Source: Dipteris shenzhenensis (Eukaryota > Polypodiophyta > Polypodiopsida > Gleicheniales). From it: a stretch of 64,000 nt of DNA. The stretch lies in NCBI GenBank assembly GCA_047967505.1, contig CM106541.1; one strand, written 5' to 3'. The position numbers were made by a program, and so were the translations under genes. This document shows, piece by piece, positions 19,575 to 31,145 of the stretch; within the stretch, counting starts at the first letter, position 1, and every line of letters begins with the position of its first letter. The notes under the pieces were generated by a model that ran no database searches, was not told the origin of the DNA, and saw only the letters and a program-made list of their open reading frames with translations.

Positions 19575-22019
19575 ATGGGCGCCCAGGTGCATGGCCTGGG
19601 GTTTTTCCGTAGCACAGATCCGCAATCATACCCATTGGCAGCTCATGTAAGTCAGCAATCAAGTCCTCACCCTCAGATGGCTGCCGGAGTAGAGGTCAAT
19701 CCAGGTAGAGCTCAAGAACTGTACGAGAAGAGTGGCTGGGAAACCCTCAGCTTAGAGGAGGCACTCACGTCTATGGAACGGATGGCCCAGCCGCCTTCAG
19801 TTCAAAACCTTACATGCGTCTTGCATAAGTGCAGAACAAAGAAAAATCTAGCGTATACCAAGCGTTTGTATGCCTATCTGTGCAAAAATGGGCTGGAAGA
19901 TCATAGATCTCTTGGAAACTACGTAGTTCCTATGTTGGTGCAAGTTGGAAGCATGTCGGATGCACAACAGGTTTTTAATAAGTTGGTTGATCGGAACGAG
20001 TATTCTTGGAGTTCTCTCATGTGGGGTTATATAGAATTTGGGGATTCAAAACATGCCCTCAATCTCTACCAGAAAATGCAAGAGGATTTTGTACACCCTA
20101 CCAAGTATACCTTTGTCACTGTACTGAAGGCTTGTGCTAGGTTGAAAGATGCAGGAAGAGGGCGACAAATACACGTGGAGATAGCGAGAAAGGGGCTGGA
20201 GACAGATCTTTTTATTGGCAACATCTTGGTGGATATGTATGCCAAATGTGACTCGCTTGCAGAAGCACGAGAAGCTTTTGACAAGCTGCCAGTTCGAGAC
20301 CAGGTCTCATGGAATGCTCTGATCGCAGGATATGCCCAGCATGGGCTTGGTGTTGAAGCGCTGAATTGTCTCGTACAGATGCAACTGGACGGACTCTCTC
20401 TAGATGCTGTCACATTTGTTTGCAGTTTGAAAGCTTGTGGCAGCATAGGAGCGTTAGACATGGGCCGAGAAATGCACACTGAGATAACTAGAAAGGGGCT
20501 GGAAAGAGATCTTGTTGTTGGCACTTCCTTGGTGGATATGTATGCCAAATGTGGCTCGCTTGTGGAAGCACGGGAAGTGTTTGACAAGCTGCCAGTTCGA
20601 AACGCGATCTCATGGACTGCACTGATTGCAGGATATGCCGAGCAGGGGCTTGGTGAGGAAGCGCTGAACTGTCTTGAACAGATGCAACTGGAGGGTCTCT
20701 CTTCAGATGGTCTCACATTTGCTTCCAGCTTCAAAGCTTGTGGTAGCATAGGAGCGATAGACAAGGGCCGAGAAATACATGCTGAGATAGCCAGAAAGGG
20801 GCTGGAAAGAGATGTTGTTGTTGGCAACACCTTGGTGGATATGTATGCCAAATGTGGCTCGCTTCTGGAAGCACAAGAAGCGTTTGACAAGCTGCCAGTC
20901 CGAGACCAGGTCTCGTGGACTGCACTGATTGCAGGGTATGTCGAACAGGGGCTTGGTGAGCAAGCGCTGATATGTCTTGAATGGATGCAACTGGAGGGTC
21001 TCTCTCCAAATGCTGTCACATTCGTTTGCAGCTTGAAAGCTTGTACCATAGGAGCAATAGACAAGGGCCGAGAAATGCATGCAGAGATCGCGCGAAAAGG
21101 ACTGGAAAGAGATCTTGCTGTTGGCAACACGTTGGTGGATATGTATGCCAAGTGCGGCTCTCTTGCAGAAGCACAAGAAGCGTTTGACAAGCTGCTGGTT
21201 CAAAACGAGGTCTCTTGGAATACACTGATTGCAGGATATGCCGAGCATGGGCTTGGTGAGGAAGTGCTCAACTGTCTTGAACAGATGCAACTAGAGGGTC
21301 TCTCTCTAAATGCTGCTGTATTTGTCTGCGGCTTGAAAGCTTGTGGCAACATAGGAGCGATAGACAAGGGCCGCGAAATGCATGCTGAGATAGCCAGAAA
21401 GGGGCTGGAAATAGATCTTGCTATTGGTAACACCTTGATGGATATGTATGCCAAATGTGGCTCACTTGCAGAAGCATGGGAAGTGTTTGACAAGTTTCCA
21501 GTTCGAGATGAAGTCTCATGGAATGCATTGATCGCAGGATACGCCCAGCATGGAGAAAGTGAAATGGTTTTCCATATGCTTGAGAGGATGAGAGGAGAAG
21601 GGATAAAGCCAAATGGTGTCACTTTCTCTATTGTCCTTACTGTATGCAGTCACATGGGTTTAGTGCGTAAGGGCCATAATTATTTCGAGGCCATGAACAG
21701 AGACTACGGCATCACTCCAAGTATTGAGCACCACAGTGGCATGGTTGATCTCTTTGGTCGTGCAGGTCAATTGGACAAGGCAGCAGCGATGGTGAAGAAG
21801 ATGCCTTGCCCTGATCTTGCGGTGTGGCATGCGGTGTTAGGTGCTTGTCAAAAGTGGGGTAATGTGGAGCTTGGAAGACTGGCTTTTGAACATGCAGTGC
21901 AGTTGGATGAAAAGAATTCTGCATCTTACGTCTTGATGTCAAACATCTATGCAGATGCTCGGAAGAGAAGAAGGTTGAAAACAAGCATGGAAGAACCCAG
22001 CACACAGTTGGTGGGCTGA
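19575..22019 (+). CDS. PLS-class PPR protein, 814 aa
   Basis: Paralogue of the genes at 7837 and 42281. The N-terminus (1-46) is unlike theirs. From GWETLSLEEAL (about 54) it is collinear: L/S/P motifs, four S-P-L modules from residue 212 (one lacks a residue, KACTIGAID), then S, P2, L2, S2 (HHSGMVDLFGRAGQLDKA) and E motifs to about residue 790. The last residues (ARKRRRLKTSMEEPSTQLVG) are out of the ancestral frame. Expected to bind organelle RNA; without E+/DYW it could not edit alone. The start is the first Met of the open frame; a shorter start at Met35 (MAAGVEVNPG) is possible. Confidence 0.8.
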   Translation: MGAQVHGLGFFRSTDPQSYPLAAHVSQQSSPHPQMAAGVEVNPGRAQELYEKSGWETLSLEEALTSMERMAQPPSVQNLTCVLHKCRTKKNLAYTKRLYAYLCKNGLEDHRSLGNYVVPMLVQVGSMSDAQQVFNKLVDRNEYSWSSLMWGYIEFGDSKHALNLYQKMQEDFVHPTKYTFVTVLKACARLKDAGRGRQIHVEIARKGLETDLFIGNILVDMYAKCDSLAEAREAFDKLPVRDQVSWNALIAGYAQHGLGVEALNCLVQMQLDGLSLDAVTFVCSLKACGSIGALDMGREMHTEITRKGLERDLVVGTSLVDMYAKCGSLVEAREVFDKLPVRNAISWTALIAGYAEQGLGEEALNCLEQMQLEGLSSDGLTFASSFKACGSIGAIDKGREIHAEIARKGLERDVVVGNTLVDMYAKCGSLLEAQEAFDKLPVRDQVSWTALIAGYVEQGLGEQALICLEWMQLEGLSPNAVTFVCSLKACTIGAIDKGREMHAEIARKGLERDLAVGNTLVDMYAKCGSLAEAQEAFDKLLVQNEVSWNTLIAGYAEHGLGEEVLNCLEQMQLEGLSLNAAVFVCGLKACGNIGAIDKGREMHAEIARKGLEIDLAIGNTLMDMYAKCGSLAEAWEVFDKFPVRDEVSWNALIAGYAQHGESEMVFHMLERMRGEGIKPNGVTFSIVLTVCSHMGLVRKGHNYFEAMNRDYGITPSIEHHSGMVDLFGRAGQLDKAAAMVKKMPCPDLAVWHAVLGACQKWGNVELGRLAFEHAVQLDEKNSASYVLMSNIYADARKRRRLKTSMEEPSTQLVG

Positions 22020-22190
22020 AAATAGGAACAGTGTCCATTCATTTTCGGTAGGGGATACAAGAGATTCCCAAAGCAAAAATATATATGCAAAGCTAGATCG
22101 TTCCATTGTAATGAGGGAGAACAAGTATGTCCCAGATCTGCATTGGGTGTCCATATCTGTTGATGCAAAGAAAGATTTGTTATGTTAGAA
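22020..22190 (+). pseudogene. Out-of-frame E+/DYW remnant of the PPR gene
   Basis: Just past the stop another frame reads RNSVHSFSVGDTRDS, AKLDRS, ENKYVPDLHWVS and SVDAKKDLLC. This matches the same region of the 7837 gene (GGSVHSFFVGDTR, DYVPELHWVS, VDAKKGGLC). It then meets a stop before HSEKLA. At least two frameshifts separate it from the main frame. Confidence 0.7.
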
Positions 22191-22399
22191 GCTGGCTGCC
22201 GACACCCTTACATGTTGTCAAGAATCTCTGCGTTTGTAATTAATATCATGCAGCCACTGCACTGATGTCACATGTACAGCAGCAAAGTATACTTGTTATA
22301 GATGCAAACCATCCTTGGGGACTATTGGTGACTTTAATGAATCTACAGTGGCCAGTCTTGCTTGAAATGTTCTGCTAGAAGGATGGAAAGATAGGTGAG

Positions 22400-24240
22400 A
22401 AGGGACTTCGGTATTGAAAAAGCTTGGATTCTCTAGGATAGCGGTCAGGAGGTTCCGGATTTCATGGAAATCATGCTACCTGATGGTGCGGTGCTTGCAC
22501 AACGGTCCTTTCCCCGACTCTTGTTTTATCTGCAAGGAAATGGGTCCTTTTGCACAGAATTGTCTGAAAAAAGCCCAAAACACCATGCTTGTGAGGGGCA
22601 AAAAGAATCCCAACACGTAGAAGCATCAAAAGTCCGTACCGGATCTTGCATGCAATATTGAAGCCCCCCCAAGCAACTCAAGTGGTTTGTGAGCGCCAAG
22701 ATCTTGATGTGGATCCCAAGATTGATGGAGCTATAACGGTTGTGCTCTGGAAGATAGTGGGGAAGAAAGGTAAAGCCGTGGTGGAGCTCTACCATGGAGG
22801 GCCCTTCTCGAGTTCTCCAAGGGAAGCTTTGTGGAATTGGAGGTGCGGTCTAGTGTTGTGGGGAGGCATCAGGTCAAGCAATTGGGAAGCACCTTCATAT
22901 GGGGAACTTAGGAGGAGGCCTCTCTTGAATGCCAGGAGGTTATGCCGAAAGCCAATCACAAGAAGCGGGTCCATGAGGACAAGGTCCCAGGGAAAGTACC
23001 CTTGGAAGATGCTAGGCTTAGTGTGAATGAAGAGTGGACTCATGGTGTTTCAAAACAGAACAAGGACGCAGCTAGGAGCAATGGTTCGGGCAAAGAGAAC
23101 AGGTTCCATTTTCTCTAGGATGTATAGAAGGCCTCATTGAACAGGGTAGTAGGGAGGCTATAGGGATCTCTTTGATCACTTGGAATCTTCGTGGTGGTTG
23201 TGATAAAGTGAAGCAGAAGGGATGTGTTATGGCCATGCGGGATAAGAAACCTGATGTAGTGCTTTTGCAGGAAGTTAAGTGCGGGGAGGGTGATAGTCTT
23301 TGGTTTTCCTTTTGGTAGCTTGGGTTCGAGGTGTTTGCAAATTTCCCCAATAGGGGAGAACGTGGCTTTGCCATTCTGGTTCACAGCACCTTGGGTGCTA
23401 GAGAGCTGTTTATGCACAATGAAGATTGGTTTCATGGCTGTAGTTGTTGTGATTGGGTTCGAGCTTAATGTTGCTAGAATTTATGCCCCAAATTGCCCTC
23501 AGGATAGGACTCAGTGTTGGAGTACTTCCAATTCCTCTTTGGTTGCTAGTAATTGGATGCTCGGGGGCAGCTAGAATACGATAGAGGCCCCTGAGGATAG
23601 GTCACATGTGGCTAAATCTTATCGAGGTTGGAGCTTGAGTCATGGGAGGATTTATGCTTGAATTAGGGTTTGATCGATTGTGTAGAACTAGATGTTGATG
23701 GTTTGGGAGGGTTTTCATGGAATGATAGATGAAAGGGGGATGGGAAGACTTTAGAGCGGCTAGAATTGATAGATTCTATGTTTTAGATGAGGGTGGTGGA
23801 CGCTTGCTCCTATGGGTGGAAAGTATTCATTGTCAATCGGTCTTTCTGATCATTTCCTAGGTCCTTGTTAGTTTTCCGTGCCAGTGGACAATGGGAGGTA
23901 CTTTCAAGTTCAATAGAAGGTACCTATCGAATAGAGCATTTTGTAAGGTAATCCTTGCTTCTTGGAAGGAACCTAGGGAAGGGTTGGGTGACCCATGTGA
24001 GAAGTGAGATGCAGCCATACATGGAGTACTTACAAGGAATAGATCTTGGGATCACCAGTATGAGCAAAGATGATGGGGTAATAGGCCGAGGAGGCCTTAA
24101 GGTTGGCCTTGGATGTGATGCTACGTGATCTGGTTGGTTAAAGTTGAACGAGACTTGCAAGTTGCAATCACGTGAACTCAAGGAAGCTGAGTGTGCAAGC
24201 AGACAGCTTTGGTTATCGGTTGTTGGTGATTGCCCTTCTA
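22400..24240 (+). pseudogene. LINE (L1-type) remnant: ORF1 zinc knuckle and endonuclease
   Basis: The 5' part encodes PDSCFICKEMGPFAQNC, a gag-like knuckle whose His is Pro (C-x2-C-x4-P-x4-C). From about 23160 a frame reads LITWNLRGGCDKVKQKG, PDVVLLQEVKCGEGDS and later GFAILVHSTLGA. These are the WN.RG and LQE.K blocks of the LINE endonuclease. SLSDHF and FKFNRRYLSNRAF follow at about 23840-23930. No reverse transcriptase is seen; the element breaks off before the Copia region that starts near 24540. Many stops. Confidence 0.6.
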
Positions 24241-24539
24241 AGATGTTTTTCTAGTCGATGGTAGTGTTTGCATCAGTTCCTAAGGGCCAATACTTGTGTA
24301 GGGACTAAATTGACAAAGATATCTCTCATTGGAGAATTTACGTACATTGAGCAAAAGGCCAACGAATTTAGCGATGAGTTTTGAGTAGCCCACAGTTGAG
24401 CTCTTTGCCATGGCCCGTGATAGCTCATAAATTCCTTCACAACTCAATCTCCACATGAAATAAGATGCATGCCACGATGTTGCCTTGTGCCGTTGTTCAT
24501 GAAATGATTTGTGAGGGTCTAACGGAAATTCGGCATTTA

Positions 24540-24840
24540 TTTAGGTACTAGGGTACCCTCTGACGATGGGATATGAATGTTAAGGGGTAAAATAAGTAAC
24601 CCGACTTTAGTATCGGAATGGTTAAGAGTTTTAGCAGTTAGAAGTTGTAATTGAAATACCAAGAATGTAAGGGATAGATTGAGAGAGAGAATACACAATG
24701 TGGTTTCTTGTAACGATTTATTTGATGATGAATACAACTCTGACTATTATCTATTCTGCGCATTATGTTTCCATTACTGTTTTTCTGAGTACAATGTTGT
24801 CTCTCTTTTTCCCATTCTTCCTTTCAGCTCTTGCATTCTG
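24540..24840 (+). repeat. LTR-like fragment
   Basis: The segment around 24740-24810 (TTATCTATTCTGCGCATTATG and onward to ATGTTGTCTC) is closely matched at 31050-31115. Both look like parts of one dispersed LTR. Here it abuts minus-strand Copia integrase at about 24841. Confidence 0.45.
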
Positions 24841-26937
24841 CTAAGGAGTATCTGCACAAGTGAACTGTCTTCGAATGCTCTGACTTCTCCAAAAGTTCAT
24901 GAATGTTGAAGACATGTATTCACCTCCTTTATCTGATCTCATGACTTTGATCTTTCTGCTTGTCTGGTTTTCTACCATGGCCTTGAATTCTTGAAATTTG
25001 AAAAACACTTTAGATTTCTCTTTCAGAAAGTAGACCCAACAATATCTATTGTATTCGTCGATGAAAGTCAAGTAGTAAAGTGAACCATTGATGCTGCGGG
25101 ACTGGGCATAACCCCATACATTTGTATGTATCAAATCAAGAATATCTCATGCACGAGAGGTACTTCTACCGAAATTGGTTCGCTTCTGTTCATCGAAGCA
25201 ACATGCTTTGCAAACTTTTCCAAGAAACTGGAGAGAAACTGTGGCTTTAGAATCCCGATTGCCATATTCTGATTCCTGAGATCTAACAAGTACTTGAAAT
25301 TCACATGACCATATCTCTTGTGCCATTTTGCAAATAGTAACATATGTTGTAGTTGAGCTAACATGGCATGGTTATCTAGTATTGTAGCTAGCATTCTATA
25401 CAATTGTCCTTTCTTGACACCTTTTGCTACTAGCTAACATCTTCTAGATTTATTTCTGATAGTGCATTCATCTCCGTCAAAGATGACTCGATAGTTGTGT
25501 TCCATCATTTGACCTACTGACAAGAGGTTCTTGCTGAGCTTCAGAATGTAGTGTACATCTTTAACCAATCCTTTCGTACCAATGAAATTGTTCATAGGGA
25601 TAACACTTGTCCCTTGAATTGGATTCGGTGTATTATCTAGTGTGTAGATGACATTTTTCTAACCTCCTAATGGTTTCATCTTTGTGAACCATTCCTGATG
25701 ATTTGTCATGTGAGATGATGCACCACTATCGATATACCGAGGATCTTGTTCTGCTTGGTCGACTTGATAGTTGAAATCCTCTTTTGGATTGTAGTCGGTA
25801 TCTAGGTATAATGTATCAGTTTGTTGCATATCCTCATTTGCAAGAAACATATTCCCATGTTCATTTGCAAAATGACTGTGACTAGAATGTCCACCATGAT
25901 GATTTCCTCTGTCGCGAAAATTTCCTCGATTGCTACTGGATTGACCGCCTTGGTCGTACTGCTTCTTGCAGCAATCTCTTTCATAGTGTCCAAACTTATG
26001 ATAGTAGTTGCACTGAATGTTTGACACATTGGTGGATGCATTTCCTCGTCCTTGGAATCTTCCTCGATTGGAATGATTTGCTCTTTGCTGATGCTGATGT
26101 TGTTGAGGATGATGCTGATGCTGATGTTGACTTTGTTGATTTTGTTGCTGATGATGACCATTTTTCTAGAATGATATACCTTTGCCTCTGCTTCTGTCTA
26201 AAGCTGTGAATGCCTAATCATTAGAATGAACTTTTCATGCTTGAATAGCCTGAGTCCTGAGTTTGTCACCAAGTAAGACTGCTGACTGGAGCTCTTTCAG
26301 TGTCAAAATTTGCCGTTGAATGGCAATACTTTGGATTAGATTCTTGTATCCCTCTCCTAGTCCATTTAGGATGACTTGAACCATTTTTGTGGGGTTCATG
26401 GTCTCTCCTACTACTGCAAGTTGATTGTTGTAGTCTTTTATCCGAAGTACATAAGCATGACCAATTCACTGCTATTGCGGAAAGTCTAGTTGATTTGATT
26501 TCTCAATGTGAGAATCTTGGATGTATTCTTGGACTCGTAGAGAGATGCGAACATATCCCATGCTTCTTTTGATGTCTTAACTGTGTTGAGCTATCCTAGC
26601 ATGACATCTTGCACATTCTGCTTGATCAGATGATATGCATACTTATCTTTCTTATCCCATTCTGCCTGAGCTCGGGCAACGGTAGGATCTGCTATAGGTG
26701 CGAAAACTATTTGTGTAGCTGTAGATCCCAGTATAGATGCTGCTACTAGTGTTGTGACAACAGGTGGAGTAGAGCTACTGCTGCTGGATCGTCTAACGGT
26801 CTAGGTGTGGATCCATCGACATACTCCCATTTGTACTGAAGTACAAGAATGGTCTCCATTCGGTATTTCCATGTGCCATAATTGGAGTTATCTAGCTTAG
26901 TAGATGCCTCCAGATTGAGATTGTTAGTCGTAGACAT
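24841..26937 (-). pseudogene. Copia gag-protease-integrase, degenerate
   Basis: From right to left: gag from Met at 26937 (KLDNSNYGTWKYRMETIL; YVDGSTPRP), more gag with shifts to about 26040, a zinc knuckle (CNYYHKFGHYERDC, second Cys is Tyr), protease DSGASSHM (about 25720), GAG-pre-integrase (WHKRYGHVNFKYLLDL, about 25310) and integrase core (YYLTFIDEYNRYCWVYFLK, RSDKGGEYMSSTF, about 25070-24890). In the integrase HTNVWG stands where H.DVCG is usual, so the first catalytic Asp is Asn. The element ends at the LTR-like fragment, without reverse transcriptase. Confidence 0.8.
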
Positions 26938-27880
26938 GGTGCAAGAAATGTACTCAAAGTGTCGTGAAAAATCACTGTCTGAATCAACTGCAAAACAGTG
27001 ACTATGCCAAGTGAAATTTGAACTGTCGGCGGGGTGAAGATAGAACTGCAATATATAAGCTCCGATCTGAATTACAAGGCTTATGGCAAATGATGCCAGG
27101 AATAGCCAAGAGGCTTTACAAGGTTGAAATAATGTGCACAATGCGGTGAAATAGCCAAGTAGACTTTACAATGATGGCATGTGTGTGTGAAATCAAATCA
27201 TGTGCTATTTGCCCACTGAACAATCAGCAATGCCTCTGAACACTCTAAAGTCTGCTCACTGAACTGATGAGTGTAAGGTTTCAGGTAATGTAATGATGTG
27301 AAACCATATGTGAGCATATGGACTGTAGGAACTAGTCGAGAATTTCGCGCATGGCTTAAATTGGCAACTTGGGGAGATTCAAAGCGTCTCCTCTACGGCG
27401 ATCTAGTCTACTTTGATCTAGATCTATACCAACCGTCGATCGATGAAAGAACAACAAATAATTTCTTGTCTTTTGTTCTTTTTAAGTGTTGGATCAGATG
27501 CGTTGATGTAGAGGCGAACATGCGTGTAGGAAGTGGATTTGTCGACGGCGAGGCTCAAAAGTGAGTGATACTTGCATTGAAATGTGTGCGTGATGTAACG
27601 AGCACGTAGAGCACAAAAAATGAGACTTTCCTTTTTGGAGCACCCTGAAATTCTTCTTGGATCAAAAGATACAAGTTGATCTATGTGGAGGGGAAAAAGG
27701 AGTGCAAATGTGCTCAATGATGATGTGGTAGTCAGGGGGTCACATGCAGTGATTTTGCCTGTGGTGCAGTGTGCTGAGGTGGTAACTATGCGCACATGCA
27801 AGGTGCAAAGTGTGCCTATAGAGTGATAATTGTGCCTGCAGGGGGTCAGTGTGCCACATGGTACTGATGAGGTGGCAACA
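26938..27880 (-). other. Upstream region of the Copia gag, no gene
   Basis: A TATATATT sequence in AT-rich context lies about 110 bp upstream of gag (near 27053-27060, minus strand) and could be the LTR TATA box. No initiator-tRNA primer site stands between it and gag. The rest has only short frames. Confidence 0.35.
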
Positions 27881-27884
27881 ACTG

Positions 27885-28225
27885 AGTAACCTAACCAGGA
27901 GTTAACCAGACCTGAGGGTTGGATTAACCAACCCTATGATCTTTTTGACCAGGGTTACTGTACCCAGGTTAAGTTGACCTTGATGATGTGGCATAGGTGA
28001 TGTGGTAAGGCATTGCTGGTCAATGTGCTAACATGCCAGTTGACTCGTCAATCTACTGACATGGACAATGATGTGCTTGTGCTAACTGGACTACTGACAT
28101 GGCAGTCAGCTGTTGCCACATGGTAGATAAGGATGATGTGGTACCTGATGAGCCACATTGATGACATGGCAACGTGGATAGGGTGCCATGTGGTTGATTT
28201 TTGACCAAAGATTGTGGTCACCCTA
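27885..28225. repeat. Second cluster of short hairpins
   Basis: Perfect stems include GGGTTGG/CCAACCC (27916-27934), TTGAC/GTCAA (28040-28051), CTGAC/GTCAG (28094-28109) and TGACCA/TGGTCA (28202-28220). Words such as GATGTGG and ACATGGCA recur. The style recalls the array at 5291-5604 but is less regular. Confidence 0.6.
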
Positions 28226-28319
28226 GAGGATAGGTTGGACATGTGTCGATATTTGGCTCATCAAAATCTTTGAAGATTTTATCTTTGATTCCGTCTGTGG
28301 GATAATTTCGTTGGGGTCG

Positions 28320-29060
28320 TATTGTTGAGGGAGCCAAGCTGGAGCGAGGCAGAAGCTTGAGGCTTGGAGGCTTGTGGAGGAGAGGCTGTCGTCCCTCTAC
28401 TGTTGGAGGCCCATGGGCAATCTCATTTGATGTTGGAGGCCTATGAGGATGTTGTTGCCGACTGTGTGTGTTGCTAGAATACCAAGGTATGAAGCGCAGC
28501 TACTAGGAGCCCGTGAGGCTTGTTGGCATTGTAGAAGGGTTGGCAGAAGAGGCTCTGAGGTCGTTTTGATGCGCGGTGGCCGTGAAGCTTGGTGGCTGAG
28601 TGGCTTGGTGGCGGTACGTTGTTGAGAGGAGCTACACTTTGTGAGGCTTAGTCGAAGCCTTAGTTGCTGCAAGAGGCTTGGAGAGGTGCTTTAAGCAGTT
28701 GGGGCTCGAAGGAATCGAAGCCCTTGGTGATGCTAGAGGCGCCTGGTATGCTGTTGGTAGAGGCGCCTTGTATGACATTGGTCATTGAAGTCCGTCACGC
28801 TACTTTGATGTTGTAACATTACTTTGATGGAGGTGGCTGCCTATGGCGCTAGAGCTACGTTGGAGCTCGTGGAGGCGTTGGAGTCTGTGGAGCTCCTTGA
28901 GCCAATGGTCAGCTAGCCGCATCAAAGCACCTAAGCACTGGAGCACATGGTTGGAGCTTGTAGTATGTCGATGGAGTAGATGCACCACCTCATGCTTGGA
29001 AGGCTTGGAGGTGTGTTGGTTGCAAGTAGGAGGCAGTTCTGCTACTTGCTAGACTATTGT
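28320..29060. repeat. Degenerate GAGGCTTGG-type low-complexity stretch
   Basis: G/T-rich sequence with scattered copies of GAGGCTTG, GTTGGAGGC and TGGAGGCG words. Open frames here are biased by the repeats; none resembles a known protein. Confidence 0.5.
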
Positions 29061-29568
29061 CGTGAGCTCATTTTAGCAAAGGGCATACCCATAGTATTCT
29101 TGGCCGACATGTTGAAGCTGATTGCTATAGGAATGGAGGGAAGTTGTATGTAGGATCCGAGAGAGAGCAGGATCTCTAAGTCCTCTCTCAATCCACAAGT
29201 AGAACAATAGATAGAGATCTATCTTTCTCTTTCTCTCCCAAACTAAATGAATATGTCTCACAAAGGATTCTCACAAACTCAAAAGAAATGAACTCTCAAC
29301 CCTCATAACGAAAATCTTTCTCTCTTTCTCTTGAAGAAGAAGAACATTAGATATCTCTCTCTTACAATATGAATAACCACTCAATCGCTCAAAGAACTCT
29401 CAAGAAAGTGAATGGACGGAAATGCCTCTCAAAGGATAAAAATTTTCTTCCAAGTGGACGGAAATCTCTTTCATCAATGGAATGAAAGGATGCTCACTCA
29501 ATCGGTCTCAATCTCTCGATCTCTCTCACTCTCTCATGAATCGTAATGCCTCAGCGAAAGGCAAGGGA

Positions 29569-29580
29569 GCTCTGATACCA
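29569..29580 (-). promoter_or_regulatory. Copia primer binding site, minus strand
   Basis: GCTCTGATACCA on the plus strand is the complement of TGGTATCAGAGC. It stands directly inside an LTR end that reads ...TTTTGTCA on the minus strand. Confidence 0.75.
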
Positions 29581-29799
29581 TGACAAAATATGAAGAGGGG
29601 AGAGGAGAAGAGTGGAGATGAGGAGAGAGGGCATAGCTAGAGAGCACACCACAAATGACTATACACTAGGTTTAGTTAAAAAAATAGAATGTATACAAAC
29701 CCATTTAGGGTTAGGGTTAGGGCATCTAACCCTTTCCTTTATAGTACTCTATTGGGTTAGTGCTATGCACATATGATCACATAATGGTGCTATGCACAC
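29581..29799 (-). repeat. LTR of a minus-strand Copia element; outer end uncertain
   Basis: It follows the primer site and ends in the canonical CA. It holds a TATA box (29737-29743, TATAAAG on the minus strand) and a telomere-like TTTAGGGTTAGGGTTAGGG at 29704-29722. TGTGCATAGCAC occurs at 29770 and 29799, reading leftward, and either could be the LTR start. No coding region follows to the left within 2.4 kb. Confidence 0.55.
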
Positions 29800-29829
29800 A
29801 TGATCACATGATGTTGAGCGTGAACTCTC

Positions 29830-31020
29830 AACATACGCCATTTGATCTCCTTCAAACAAATGAAGGGGACGTAGATAAACAACCACCAGATCTTCCAAGG
29901 CTTGAAGACATTGGGGACGAGGCAGCAACAGATTTTGAACAAGCAGTAGAAGACGTAGTTACAGATAGCAAAGACAGAGAAGAAGAACTGGACGAAGATT
30001 CTGAAGTAAAAGAAGAATACTCGAACGAAGACTCCGAAGCAAGAGAACAAAATTCGGATAAAACAATTGAAGAAAAAGGAGTTGTTTTAGACAAAAGATC
30101 CGAAGAAAAAGAAGTAGTTTCGTACAAAAGATCCGAAGAAAACGCAGTTGTTCAGGACAAAAGATCCAAAGACAAAGAAACAAATTCGGACGAAAGATCC
30201 GAACAAGAAAGAAAATTAAATTTGGACGTGGATAAATCGAGGACTTTAGAGAGCAGCTCATCAATGTTGATGAGATTGTACCAAATTCACAAGTTGTGCC
30301 TACAAATTCACCACCACCATCACGTGTAAGTCCACCAGCACATAGGCCAAATACACCAGTCCACGTGATGGCACACCCATAGGTAGCAAGTTTGACATGT
30401 AAATTTTTTGAGTTTCATGGTAAAGATAAAGAAGATCCAGACAATCATGTTGTGCAGTTTGAAATTGGGTGGTGAGCCAGTAGTTTTGAGACCTTGTTTG
30501 GGGATCCAAAAAAATTGCAACAGTTCATGGGCACACTAGCTAGAAAGGTTATGCGATGGTTTAGCCCATATGGAGTGGGAAATTTTTCCACTTATGATGA
30601 CTTAAAGACAAGTTTTGGAGAGGTTTTGAAAAGAGAAAACCCCCAGTGATGTTAGAAGAAAGCTAAGGCAATTGAAACAGACAAAACTGTCCATAGAAGA
30701 CTATGCCCAATAATTTTTGAACCAGACAAAACTGTATGTAGAGGACTACACCCAAAAATTTTTGAACTTGAATGTACAAATGGATGTAGCAAAAGACCGA
30801 CCACTAAAACAATGGCAGAATATTTTTGCAAGGGGCTAAAATTGGATATTTGCAATTCGGTTGGCAGCCTCGTACTGGCAGCAGGTGCAAATGTGTCCAA
30901 TACACTTGTTGATGTAGCCAAGTGTTCAAAGACACATAGGAACAATAAAGAAGAAATCCATGGTGGAATCCGTAGAAGATTCCAAAGAGCATTCAAATGT
31001 TTCGAACAATGAATTTGAAT
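29830..31020 (+). pseudogene. Gypsy-like gag, degenerate, with acidic/basic repeats
   Basis: The first part (to about 30240) is very rich in Glu, Asp, Lys and Ser, with a reiterated KRSEEKE/DKRSKDKE-type unit. A shifted frame then reads REQLINVDEIVPNSQ and PPPSRVSPPAHRPN. The retrotransposon gag core follows: CKFFEFHGKDKEDPDNHV, FMGTLARKVMRWFSPYG, NFSTYDDLKTSFGEVLKRE. This fits the gag fold (F.G....P..H...F.......W........W..L...F...F). Stops occur at about 30382, 30475 and 30648. The coding trace ends where an LTR-like fragment begins at about 31040. Confidence 0.6.
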
Positions 31021-31039
31021 CCGAATCTGACTCAAGCAT

Positions 31040-31145
31040 CAATGAGTCCAATAACTGTTATCTATTCTATGCATTATGTTTCCATTACTATTTTTTTGAG
31101 TGCGATGTTGTATCTCTTTTCTCATTTTCCTTTAAACAATGAGAG
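31040..31145 (+). repeat. LTR-like fragment, copy of 24740-24815
   Basis: It shares TTATCTATTCT(A/G)(T/C)GCATTATG and the following 50 bp with the other copy. It lies at the end of the gag remnant, so it is either the insertion point of a solo LTR or a shared element part. Confidence 0.5.

Noticed and set aside
20066-21190. Long open frame (374 codons) antisense to the plus-strand PPR gene; similar ones opposite the other two PPR genes
   Set aside because: The 303-bp periodicity and codon pattern of the PPR modules keep antisense frames open. The products are repetitive (HLAYISTKVLPT...) and match no family.
29704-29722. Telomere-like TTTAGGG repeats
   Set aside because: Fewer than three units, inside a Copia LTR. 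More likely a promoter telobox or chance than an internal telomere.
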